DNA of 64,000 nucleotides from an uncultured Acetatifactor sp. (GTDB taxonomy: Bacteria > Bacillota > Clostridia > Lachnospirales > Lachnospiraceae): NCBI GenBank assembly GCA_934402375.1, contig CAKRUB010000003.1, positions 124,001 through 188,000 of the forward strand, read 5' to 3'. Of the stretch, positions 53,596 through 62,614 are shown piece after piece; positions within the stretch are counted from its first letter, which is position 1, and the number at the start of each line of letters is the position of its first letter. The notes below the pieces were generated by a model. That model saw only the letters and a list, made by a program, of their open reading frames with translations, was not told the DNA's origin and searched no databases. The translations under genes were made by a program, and so were the position numbers.

Positions 53596-54780
53596 ATGGG
53601 TAACCGCGAAGAGAAAAGAAATCTGGAAACAATTCCCGTAGGCTCTCTGGGAATGATCGCACTGGAGGGGTGCAGACCTCTGGGCGAAAAGGTGGATCAA
53701 TACCTTGTAAAATGGCGAGCAGAAAGAGAGAGTGAGCACAAAGAATCGCTTGCTTTTTCGGGCTATCAGCGAAATTCTTATCTGTTGAACGCCAAAGTTC
53801 CCCGTTTCGGTTCAGGCGAAGCGAAGGGAATGATTCTGGAATCTGTACGCGGAACAGATCTTTATCTTCTGGTTGATGTATGTAACTATTCCCTGACCTA
53901 TTCCCTCTGCGGGCATGAGAACCACATGTCCCCGGACGATCATTATCAGGATCTGAAAAGAATTATCGCTGCTGTCGGCGGCAAAGCGAGAAGAATCACA
54001 GTCATCATGCCTTTCCTTTACGAGAGCCGTCAGCACAAGAGAACTGCCAGAGAATCGCTGGACTGTGCACTTGCTCTGCAAGAGCTGGTTCAGATGGGTG
54101 TTGACAACATTATCACCTTCGATGCACATGATCCCAGGGTACAGAACGCAATCCCCCTGCATGGCTTCGAGACCGTTCAGCCCGCTTACCAGTTCATCAA
54201 GGGTCTGCTACGCAATGTAAAAGATCTTAAGATTGACTCCGATCATATGATGGTTATCAGCCCGGACGAAGGCGGCATGGGACGTGCGATCTACATTGCC
54301 AATGTTCTCGGTCTGGACATGGGTATGTTCTACAAGCGCCGCGATTACACCAGGATTGTAAATGGACGCAACCCCATTGTTGCTCATGAATTCCTTGGCA
54401 CCAGCGTCGAAGGCAAGGACATGATCATTATTGATGATATGATTTCTTCCGGTGAGAGCGTTCTTGAGGTTGCCGCTGCCCTGAAGGAGAGAAAGGCTAA
54501 CCGCATCTTCGTCTTCTCCACCTTCGGTCTGTTTACCAGCGGACTGGACAAGTTTGACAAGGCATTTGAAAACGGTGTAATAGACAAGGTTCTCACCACA
54601 AACCTCGTTTATCAGACCCCCGAGCTGTTACAGAGAGAATGGTATATCAGCTGTGACCTCAGCAAGTACATTGCCTATATCATTGATACGCTGAACCATG
54701 ACTCCTCAATCAGCGATCTTCTGAACCCCAACGAGAGGATTCAGAACATTGTGTCCAAGTACAAGAAGGGCGAGTTGTAA
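53596..54780 (+). CDS. prs: Divergent ribose-phosphate pyrophosphokinase
   Basis: 394 residues from ATG 53596. The usual enzyme has about 315 residues; this one has extra length at both ends. Recognisable are MPFLYESRQHKR (ATP flexible loop), ITFDAHDPRVQNAIPL (metal-binding region), VISPDEGGMGRA and the PRPP loop IIIDDMISSGES. It probably makes PRPP from ribose-5-phosphate and ATP for nucleotides, His and Trp. The changed loops suggest a distinct branch. It stands alone between the dnaC-type gene and bioY. Confidence 0.85.
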   Translation: MGNREEKRNLETIPVGSLGMIALEGCRPLGEKVDQYLVKWRAERESEHKESLAFSGYQRNSYLLNAKVPRFGSGEAKGMILESVRGTDLYLLVDVCNYSLTYSLCGHENHMSPDDHYQDLKRIIAAVGGKARRITVIMPFLYESRQHKRTARESLDCALALQELVQMGVDNIITFDAHDPRVQNAIPLHGFETVQPAYQFIKGLLRNVKDLKIDSDHMMVISPDEGGMGRAIYIANVLGLDMGMFYKRRDYTRIVNGRNPIVAHEFLGTSVEGKDMIIIDDMISSGESVLEVAAALKERKANRIFVFSTFGLFTSGLDKFDKAFENGVIDKVLTTNLVYQTPELLQREWYISCDLSKYIAYIIDTLNHDSSISDLLNPNERIQNIVSKYKKGEL

Positions 54781-54798
54781 ACCAGTTTAAAATGCGAG

Positions 54799-54827
54799 TT
54801 GACATTTATCCCGCCATGTTATATAGT
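54799..54827 (+). promoter_or_regulatory. Promoter of bioY
   Basis: TTGACA (54799-54804), 17-bp spacer, TATAGT (54822-54827). The BirA operator starts 5 bases after the -10. Confidence 0.75.
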
Positions 54828-54831
54828 TTGA

Positions 54832-54862
54832 TTGTTATCCGTCTTATATCTTTGGTTGACAA
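54832..54862 (+). promoter_or_regulatory. BirA operator in front of bioY
   Basis: TTGTTATCC (54832-54840), 13-bp spacer, GGTTGACAA (54854-54862). The known Bacillus operator is TTGTTAACC-N13-GGTTAACAA. Each half-site has one mismatch and the spacing is identical. The site covers the expected transcription start, so biotinyl-AMP-bound BirA should repress bioY. Confidence 0.85.
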
Positions 54863-54927
54863 TCATCTTATATAGCCGGCGGGATTTTTGCGCCTGCTCG
54901 CCGTAGAACGGCAGAATGCGAGGAAAT

Positions 54928-55497
54928 ATGAATACTACAGTTACCCAAAAAAGAAGTCTCCTTACAATCAAGCAGCTCACTCTGGTCGGTCTGATGGCGG
55001 CAGTTTTATGTATTTTAAGTCCGCTCGCCCTGAATATCCCGATCAGCCCCGTGCCCATCTCCCTTGGCACTCTTGCGATCTATTTCGTTATCTCCGTGCT
55101 TGGCATGAAGCTGGGAACGATCAGCGTCGCAATCTATATTCTCCTCGGTCTGGCGGGCATTCCGGTATTTGCAGGCTATACCTCAGGTCCCGGCAAGCTC
55201 TTAGGCCCTACCGGCGGATATATTATAGGTTATCTCTTCATGGCACTGATCTGCGGTTTTTTTGTCGATAAATTTTCCCGCAACATCCCCCTGTACCTTC
55301 TGGGAATGGTTCTCGGCACCGCCGCTTGTTACCTGTTCGGTACACTGTGGCTCGCTTATCAGATGGAACTCACCTTCCAGAAGGCGCTGATGGCAGGCGT
55401 TATCCCCTACATTCCCGCTGATATTGTCAAGCTGGTTATCGCAACGTCGATCGGCTTCCAGATACGGAAAAGATTAGTAAAGGCAGAGCTGTTATAA
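54928..55497 (+). CDS. bioY: Biotin transporter BioY
   Basis: 189 residues from ATG 54928 (GAGGAAAT). Six TM helices. PLALNIPISPVPISLGTLAIYF and the GLAGIPVFAGYTSGPG-like loop with GPTGGYIIGYL are the BioY substrate-binding features. It is the biotin-binding S component of ECF-type importers; the A and T subunits are not in this window. The BirA operator upstream supports biotin as ligand. Confidence 0.93.
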   Translation: MNTTVTQKRSLLTIKQLTLVGLMAAVLCILSPLALNIPISPVPISLGTLAIYFVISVLGMKLGTISVAIYILLGLAGIPVFAGYTSGPGKLLGPTGGYIIGYLFMALICGFFVDKFSRNIPLYLLGMVLGTAACYLFGTLWLAYQMELTFQKALMAGVIPYIPADIVKLVIATSIGFQIRKRLVKAELL

Positions 55498-55512
55498 AAT
55501 ATGTTAAGTGAC

Positions 55513-55652
55513 GTTGTACAAAATGTACTGACCACCGCAGGCACGCTTTCGCTACCTTCCGCTCGCAACGGCGCATAAGATGCCAAAATACGGCATCTAA
55601 ACGCCGGCGGCTCCAGAGTGCACTGCTTGTGGTCATGTACATCTTGCACAAC
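55513..55652. repeat. Imperfect palindromic element
   Basis: Outer arms at 55513-55535 and 55629-55652 pair at 21 of 24 positions (two mismatches and one extra base). Pairing continues more loosely inwards. In the centre AGATGCC (55578-55584) and GGCATCT (55592-55598) form a perfect stem flanked by GGCG/CGCC. It begins 16 bases after the bioY stop. No target duplication or ORF was found. It could be a MITE-like insertion, a decayed structured RNA, or a transcript-end structure. Confidence 0.6.
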
Positions 55653-55725
55653 TGTTGCTTGATGTGAACTGTTCATCTCCCGTAACGCTGATCAGTATCG
55701 TGCAATCCTCGCAGAAACATAAGCA

Positions 55726-55769
55726 TCAAAAAAGCAACCGCCCGCCCAAGGAATAGGTTGCTTTTTTGA
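55726..55769. terminator. Bidirectional terminator after bioY
   Basis: Perfect 14-bp stem TCAAAAAAGCAACC (55726-55739) and GGTTGCTTTTTTGA (55756-55769) with a 16-base loop. T6 on the plus strand and the matching A6 give terminators in both directions. Confidence 0.9.
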
Positions 55770-55864
55770 AAGTCACTTATAAACTAAGGTGAACCGTTGC
55801 TGTACGGTAGCACTCTTTCGTTGTTATTATCTTACCACCTTTATTATTCGGCGTCAATAAAACG

Positions 55865-55917
55865 TTGTGGGTAAATTGTGGGTATTCCTTGCTTTTTCTT
55901 CTCTTCCGTGCTATACT
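55865..55917 (+). promoter_or_regulatory. queT promoter with upstream direct repeats
   Basis: TTGCTT (55889-55894), 17-bp spacer, TATACT (55912-55917). Just upstream TTGTGGGTA occurs twice with an 11-bp period (55865-55873, 55876-55884), one helical turn, so a protein could bind both on the same DNA face. Confidence 0.6.
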
Positions 55918-55944
55918 CACTATCGTTGTGAAGTCCTGAAAACC

Positions 55945-56030
55945 AAGGTCTTACGGGGCTTCCCGCCGATTCCCGGCGTAAAATGAATCGAGTGTTCGAG
56001 ACCTTCCACTCGTAAAACAAAACTAAAGGA
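55945..56030 (+). promoter_or_regulatory. Structured leader of queT, probable preQ1-type riboswitch
   Basis: AAGGTCT (55945-55951) pairs with AGACCTT (55999-56005). CGAGTG (55989-55994) pairs with CACTCG (56007-56012). The second stem encloses the 3' arm of the first, which is a pseudoknot or two exclusive folds. Between them is CGCCG-ATTCC-CGGCG-like pairing. The A-rich tail TAAAACAAAACTAAAGGAG runs into the ribosome site. PreQ1 riboswitches are pseudoknots and precede queT in other Firmicutes. The class (I, II or III) could not be assigned by eye. Confidence 0.6.
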
Positions 56031-56039
56031 GAACTGAAT

Positions 56040-56573
56040 ATGAAAAACAAGAAAGTACTGTTCCTCGTCCATGCGGCAATGATTGCCGCTATCTATGTTG
56101 TGCTGACCTATTTTATCAGCGCATTCAACCTTGCCTCCGGTGCCATACAGGTACGGATCTCTGAGGCACTCGTTATCCTCCCGTATTTCACCCCTGCTGC
56201 CATACCTGGACTATTTCTCGGCTGTCTGCTCAGCAACCTTCTGACCGGCGGTATGATCTGGGATGTTATATTCGGAAGCCTAGCCACGCTCCTCGGTGCA
56301 ATCGGTACATGGCTGTTATGCCGCAACTCGACTTCCGCTTTGCCATCAGAAAAGAGCAGCGGTTCCGCCTCCGTTAAGAAGTGGCTGGCTCCGCTGCCCC
56401 CTATTATTTCCAACACCCTGATCATACCCTTTGTGCTGTATTACGCCTACCAGTTTCCCGGCTCCATCCCCTATTTTATGCTGACAGTAGGACTCGGAGA
56501 AGTCATTTCCTGCGGGATTCTAGGGCTTCTACTGCTCAATGTTCTGAATAAGTACCGGAAATATATTTTTTAA
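56040..56573 (+). CDS. queT: QueT-family transporter (queuosine precursor)
   Basis: 177 residues, about five to six TM helices. The QueT signature region reads VLTYFISAFNLASGAIQVRISEAL followed by ALVILPYFTPAAIPGLFLGC. QueT is an ECF-type S component predicted to import queuosine precursors such as preQ1. Start ATG 56040 has AAAGGAGAACTGAAT. The 3' end overlaps the convergent 843-codon gene by 4 bases. The structured leader supports the assignment. Confidence 0.88.
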   Translation: MKNKKVLFLVHAAMIAAIYVVLTYFISAFNLASGAIQVRISEALVILPYFTPAAIPGLFLGCLLSNLLTGGMIWDVIFGSLATLLGAIGTWLLCRNSTSALPSEKSSGSASVKKWLAPLPPIISNTLIIPFVLYYAYQFPGSIPYFMLTVGLGEVISCGILGLLLLNVLNKYRKYIF

Positions 56574-59101
56574 TCCGTATTTCTGGTGTAGGTAATAAAA
56601 CAATTACCGTTCTGGGCAAACCATTCCGTGGAATCGTTCATCCCCTTCTTATACAGAGTGCCGGTGGACGGTTCCATGATTACCACATTGTACTCATTAA
56701 AGCCCGTCACAAGTACAGCCTCTCCGTTTTCAAGCAGCGCCAGCACCGGAATGTCCTTGTTCACATAGTACAGCATGGCATCGAGGCTGCAGCCTGTCAT
56801 GTCAAGCACCTTTGCATCCTCCATATTATCCTGTAGCACATCCAGCACCGTCTGCCCTTGCGCCAGCAGGTATTCCGAATTTCTCACAAGTCCCTCGAAC
56901 TTAAAAATCGTGTCCAGACAGGTCGCGAGACTATCCTTCTCGTCCGTTGCGGCTGTCGCCTTGATCGCCATAATCTGATTTCTGGTGACACGATTTCCCT
57001 TTAGCCAGATGCATTCGCCGCGGTCGTTCACCACGACACCCGAAATGGTATAAGCCTGATTCACAGCACTGGCGGGAGACAGGAAAATGTTATTGATCCC
57101 ATAAGGACCGTAGACATAATATCTGTTCAGCTCCTTTTCGCCTTCAAGCGCCAGCGTTCTTCCGCCCTCGAACACAACCTCCTTGGGATTCAGCACCTTG
57201 AGCGTTTTTGTATCAATTTCCGTCTTCATCTGGATCTGCACATAGCGCTCATAAACGTCAATATCAGCAGTCACAACAACATTTTTCCCCACCTCGGAAT
57301 CCATATTGTTCATGATGTGATCCTGATCCGTCTCATTGTACTCACCGTCAGAGGTTCTCACAGTCCTGTCAAGCACAATCTGGTTGTCCTCGACCGCACA
57401 GCCCGTGATATAAATATTCTCCTGACTGTACGACTTGAGCAGTTCGCCCGCAGAATTGCAGATGCAGACCTTGTACATGGGGAAAAATATCCGCCCGGAC
57501 TTCTCCCGGACAATGTCCTCCGTCCGCGCCACCCCATAAATAATGTCTTCATCCATAAAGCCCAGCGGCATAATCGCCTCACCTTCAGCCACCGTCACTG
57601 TCTTTTTCACATCCGCATTCAGGTTTCGGATATTCAGCACCGTGCTGTGGTACACATCCTCACCCTCCGGCCAGACGGCGATTTTATGATTCGCCGATAC
57701 CCGGAGACTTCCATCCTGCACAATATCAATCAGCTTTGTGTAGGTTCTTGCGTTAAGATCAGCCTTATATACCGCATAATCCAGATTCAGATAGAGCTGT
57801 CCGTCGCGGTTCAGATACAGCAGCTTATCCAGCTCCGCTGCCAGTACGGCATATGTCTTGTCAGAGGGAATGTAGATCAATTCCTCTATCGTGTTAAGGC
57901 TGCTGTTATAAGTATAAATCTGGATTCCAACCTTGCCCTCGTGCCTTCCGCGGTTCATATATCCGTAGACCGCGAACTGGACATTTCCGCCCTCGTCCAC
58001 ATCGAGAATCTTTATGGCATGCTGGTCATACAATGTCCTGCTGTCCGCGCTTTCCCTGTCATAGAAGCTGAAGATGACCGTCAGCTTATTCGTGCTGACA
58101 TCATAGCTGAACAGGCGGTTTGCCACCTCGAACACGACAATATTTCCATCCTCGCTCTCGAGCATGGAAACCTCAGGGTCTGTGATGCCGAGCAGAATCT
58201 TGTCATTTCCATACATGCTCTCCGTATCCGGTATCTGGGTCATCGTCCTCTCATAATCCAACAGATACATTCTATCCGTCGAATATCTTACACGGTAATA
58301 TTCCTCCGCCAGATAGTAGGTCGTTTCCTTCCCATCCGATGTTGCCACAACGTAATCGACGAGAAAGGTTGCCGTCTGGCTGGCAATTTCCCTCAGCTGA
58401 TAGCTGGGCTCCACAACCTCTGTGACATTCAGGTCGCCCCAGGTGATCTGCCGAAAGCTGCTGTGGATATTTACTTTATGAAAGCTGCTGTTGTCCTCCA
58501 GCCTGGAGTTTGTCTCCAGATACTTCGTGATCTCTCTCGCCGCTTCCCTGTCGTATAAACGTCTGTGAAAGTCCGTCACAAAGTCCAGTTTTTCCGCCGC
58601 ATGCAGATTCTCGTTCCAGACAGCCCTCGTGTAATAGTAGACCTTTCTGTTTTCATCCAGCTCCAGAATGACTGCCAGAGAATATTCCGTGTCCGTCTCG
58701 ATCAGATCCTTGAGTGCGATCGTACCGCTGATCCGCCGACTGCTTACAATATAATCCGTAATCTCCGTATTCTCGATCAGCCGGGAACCATCCCTGCTTC
58801 TCACCTCTATAGAGATCGACGTTACATTTTCACCGTAAGTATCAATAAAAAATCCCGTGTCCCGCGCCGCCCCCAGAACTGTCACGGTATCTCTCTGAAA
58901 CGCCACATCCATCGGCTCCGTATATCCGTGCAGCCGATTATATTCCGCCTGATCCAGCCCCATACTCAGAACCGGGAGCGAGGCATCTGACATCTCAATC
59001 GTCAGATTGTCATGCCCCTTGTTCATAATTTTCCCGCCGACGATCAGGGTCAGTATAAATGTAGCTATGAATACAGAAAACTTCGCAATGCTCTTTTTCA
59101 T
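56570..59101 (-). CDS. Large membrane-anchored exported protein with degenerate C39-like tail
   Basis: 843 residues. One N-terminal TM helix (about 7-24), the rest outside. Residues about 290-560 look like repeated four-strand blades (propeller-like, e.g. NKLTVIFSFYDRE, NTIEELIYIPSDK, TYTKLIDIVQDG). The last 90 residues, CSLDAMLYYVNKDIPVLALL...AVLVTGFNEYNVVIMEP, resemble the C39-like peptidase fold, but the usual catalytic His in H-x-VVVxG is Ala here. It probably binds rather than cuts. The family looks conserved in Lachnospiraceae; the function is unknown. It follows the methyltransferase gene by 26 bases. Confidence 0.6.
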   Translation of the reverse strand: MKKSIAKFSVFIATFILTLIVGGKIMNKGHDNLTIEMSDASLPVLSMGLDQAEYNRLHGYTEPMDVAFQRDTVTVLGAARDTGFFIDTYGENVTSISIEVRSRDGSRLIENTEITDYIVSSRRISGTIALKDLIETDTEYSLAVILELDENRKVYYYTRAVWNENLHAAEKLDFVTDFHRRLYDREAAREITKYLETNSRLEDNSSFHKVNIHSSFRQITWGDLNVTEVVEPSYQLREIASQTATFLVDYVVATSDGKETTYYLAEEYYRVRYSTDRMYLLDYERTMTQIPDTESMYGNDKILLGITDPEVSMLESEDGNIVVFEVANRLFSYDVSTNKLTVIFSFYDRESADSRTLYDQHAIKILDVDEGGNVQFAVYGYMNRGRHEGKVGIQIYTYNSSLNTIEELIYIPSDKTYAVLAAELDKLLYLNRDGQLYLNLDYAVYKADLNARTYTKLIDIVQDGSLRVSANHKIAVWPEGEDVYHSTVLNIRNLNADVKKTVTVAEGEAIMPLGFMDEDIIYGVARTEDIVREKSGRIFFPMYKVCICNSAGELLKSYSQENIYITGCAVEDNQIVLDRTVRTSDGEYNETDQDHIMNNMDSEVGKNVVVTADIDVYERYVQIQMKTEIDTKTLKVLNPKEVVFEGGRTLALEGEKELNRYYVYGPYGINNIFLSPASAVNQAYTISGVVVNDRGECIWLKGNRVTRNQIMAIKATAATDEKDSLATCLDTIFKFEGLVRNSEYLLAQGQTVLDVLQDNMEDAKVLDMTGCSLDAMLYYVNKDIPVLALLENGEAVLVTGFNEYNVVIMEPSTGTLYKKGMNDSTEWFAQNGNCFITYTRNTD

Positions 59102-59127
59102 AGAAATCTCCGTTGTTGCGCTGCTCT

Positions 59128-60270
59128 TTACATCAGCTCCATAAGTGTCGGGTGAACCTGTAAAAATTCCGTCACCCGTTCTACCGAGGCAGTCCGTGAA
59201 GCCGGTCGCATACCGCTCTTTCTGACCGCTCTGATCAGCAGGTTCTTCGGCGTATGTTCCATGTCGATAAATTCCAGAATCTGCGTGTCATATCCGTGCT
59301 GTTCCAGAATATCCGCACGCAGGGCGTCCGTGATCAGTGCCGCCATTCTCTCCTTGATGACACCGTATTTCAATATGGGCTGAAGCACCTCGCACTGTAT
59401 CTGTCCGTTGAGTTCGTGTTGGCAGCACGGCACCGCCATGATCACACTCGCTCCCCATTTCACCGCTTTCTCCAACGCATAATCCGTCGCCTTGTCGCAG
59501 GCGTGTAGGGAGACGACCATATCGACCTGATCCTCTCCGCTATAGCTCTTGATGTCTCCAACCTCAAAGTTCAATCTCTCATAGCCCAGCTTTGCCGCAA
59601 GCTGATTGCAATGCTCGATCACATCTGCCTTCAGATCCAGCCCTGTCACCCTGATGTCCCGCTTCTGAAGCCGTTGCAGGTAATAATACATCGCAAAGGT
59701 CAGATAAGACTTCCCGCATCCAAAGTCAATAATGCGGATCGTTCTGTCTGTGGGCAGCTTATCCAGAATGTCTTCAATGAACTCCAGATAGCGGTTGATC
59801 TGCCTGAACTTGTCATAGTAGGTTTTCGCCACACGACCGTCCTCGGTCTGGACACCAAGCCCTACCAGAAAATCAACCGGCTCCCCTTCCTTCAGAATAT
59901 ATTTCTTCGTCCGGTTATGAGACAGATCGCGGGAAACGCAAGCATCCGCCTTCTTCTTTCTCTTTACCGTAACCGTACCTTTCTTGCTCACAAGGACAGT
60001 AATTTCCTCTCCTGCACAGACAATCTGTGCCTGTCGAAAAGTATCTGACAGATAGCCTTGCAGACGGCCAATCAGCTCCTCCGCCTTAAAATTAGCGTGA
60101 AACACCTGCGTTCCACGATAAAGCGTCTCCTGAAAAAGAAGCTCCTCCTTAATCATCACCAGGCGGATCTTCACCTTGACCGCCCTTTCCGTATCGCGGG
60201 AATTACTCAGAATCATCTGTATTAATTCCCTGTTCAGCACATTCTGAAATAATGTCTGTAATTCATCCAT
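59128..60270 (-). CDS. SAM-dependent methyltransferase, Trm13-like family
   Basis: 380 residues. N-terminal 150 residues unassigned. The Rossmann core starts RIIDFGCGKSYLTFAMYYYL (SAM loop) near residue 177, then GLDLKADVIEHC, VVSLHACDKATDYAL and MAVPCCQHEL. The HAC-xx-TD and PCCQH motifs belong to the methyltransf_32 group, which includes the tRNA methylase Trm13 and glutathione-S-transferase C-terminal-domain proteins. An RNA substrate is plausible but unproven. It lies 12 bases after the preceding hypothetical gene. Confidence 0.8.
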   Translation of the reverse strand: MDELQTLFQNVLNRELIQMILSNSRDTERAVKVKIRLVMIKEELLFQETLYRGTQVFHANFKAEELIGRLQGYLSDTFRQAQIVCAGEEITVLVSKKGTVTVKRKKKADACVSRDLSHNRTKKYILKEGEPVDFLVGLGVQTEDGRVAKTYYDKFRQINRYLEFIEDILDKLPTDRTIRIIDFGCGKSYLTFAMYYYLQRLQKRDIRVTGLDLKADVIEHCNQLAAKLGYERLNFEVGDIKSYSGEDQVDMVVSLHACDKATDYALEKAVKWGASVIMAVPCCQHELNGQIQCEVLQPILKYGVIKERMAALITDALRADILEQHGYDTQILEFIDMEHTPKNLLIRAVRKSGMRPASRTASVERVTEFLQVHPTLMELM

Positions 60271-60282
60271 ATCTATATCATC

Positions 60283-60690
60283 CTAAAAGAATATATCGTA
60301 TTTTCCTCGTCTTCCGCCATGACGGCGCTTGTAAATTTCATTCAGTAATAAAATCTGTATCATATCCTCGGACGGCGGATTTTCCTCCTCATTTCCGAAG
60401 ATTTTAAACATTGATCCGGCAAGTGCCCGCAGACTGCATTTGTCCGGGTACTCATCATAGATCATGCTGCCCTCATAGTCTGTCTTATCCAGAATCTCCG
60501 CAATCCGGCGCTGATATTTTCTTACATCGGCTGGATACATCTGCTGCAGATATTCCAGATCCTGAATCAGCAACGCCTCCTGTCCCGGTCCGAAATAGCC
60601 CGGATAGGTCATATAAAAAGGAAGGGGCCCATTCCAGCCCCTTACCTTCTGCTCCGGTACCGGCTGTAACAGTTTAGAATGAAATTCCAT
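60283..60690 (-). CDS. Conserved hypothetical protein, 135 aa
   Basis: Soluble protein with no signal or TM helix. Aromatic, glycine-rich N-terminal part (GPLPFYMTYPGYFGPGQEALL) followed by helices and a basic tail RRHGGRRGKYDIFF. I do not recognise a domain; similar proteins are, from memory, common in Clostridia. The ATG at 60690 has GAGGA upstream. Its codons 16-26 form the terminator-like hairpin at 60615-60643. It lies 71 bases after atpC and 12 bases before the methyltransferase gene. Confidence 0.65.
   Translation of the reverse strand: MEFHSKLLQPVPEQKVRGWNGPLPFYMTYPGYFGPGQEALLIQDLEYLQQMYPADVRKYQRRIAEILDKTDYEGSMIYDEYPDKCSLRALAGSMFKIFGNEEENPPSEDMIQILLLNEIYKRRHGGRRGKYDIFF
60615..60643 (-). 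terminator. Terminator-like hairpin inside the hypothetical gene
   Basis: Minus strand AAGGGGC, 8-base loop, GCCCCTT, then CCTTTTTAT. It has the form of an intrinsic terminator but lies about 47 bases inside the coding sequence at 60283-60690. It may end the atp operon transcript or attenuate the genes behind it. Confidence 0.5.
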
Positions 60691-60761
60691 ATGCGTTCCT
60701 CGAAAACACCTTTTCTACAGCATATGCATTCCGGCGCTCAACCGTTACCGCCACCGTCTAC

Positions 60762-61166
60762 TCATTTCAGTACATTAATTCGAGCCATCGCTCTCTGGAG
60801 TGCCGTTTCCGCTCTGGCTATATCTGTCTCGGGAGTTCTGCTGCGAAGTCTCTCCTCCGCACGCTCCCTTGCAGCCTCGGCACGCTCCTCGTCAATCTCT
60901 TCCGGCCATTCGATGATCTCTGCCAGAATCGTTACCTGTTCGGGAAGGATTTCTGCAAATCCGGCATGTAACGCCGCTCCCTTGTCACCCTCCCCCTCCG
61001 TAATATTAAGGATTCCGGGCTTTATAATGACTGTCAGCGGAATATGTCCCGGCAGTACACCGATCTCTCCCTCGGTCGTATTGAATTCCACCATCTTCAC
61101 CTGATTCTCGTAGAATATTCTGTCAGGTGTTATAATGCGCAGAAGAAAGCTGCTATTGTCTGCCAT
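60762..61166 (-). CDS. atpC: F1 ATP synthase epsilon subunit
   Basis: 134 residues from ATG 61166 (AGGAGGAAGGCTT). Beta-sandwich domain with GEIGVLPGHIPLTVII, then the C-terminal helical hairpin (EEIDEERAEAARERAEERL). It couples rotation of gamma to the ring and can inhibit hydrolysis. It lies 11 bases after atpD and is the last ATP synthase gene. Confidence 0.95.
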   Translation of the reverse strand: MADNSSFLLRIITPDRIFYENQVKMVEFNTTEGEIGVLPGHIPLTVIIKPGILNITEGEGDKGAALHAGFAEILPEQVTILAEIIEWPEEIDEERAEAARERAEERLRSRTPETDIARAETALQRAMARINVLK

Positions 61167-61177
61167 AAGCCTTCCTC

Positions 61178-62614
<1,437 letters not shown>

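Noticed and set aside
57317..58558. 413-codon open frame opposite the large exported protein gene
   Set aside because: The minus-strand frame has a signal anchor, regular start and longer length; the plus frame looks like a shadow.
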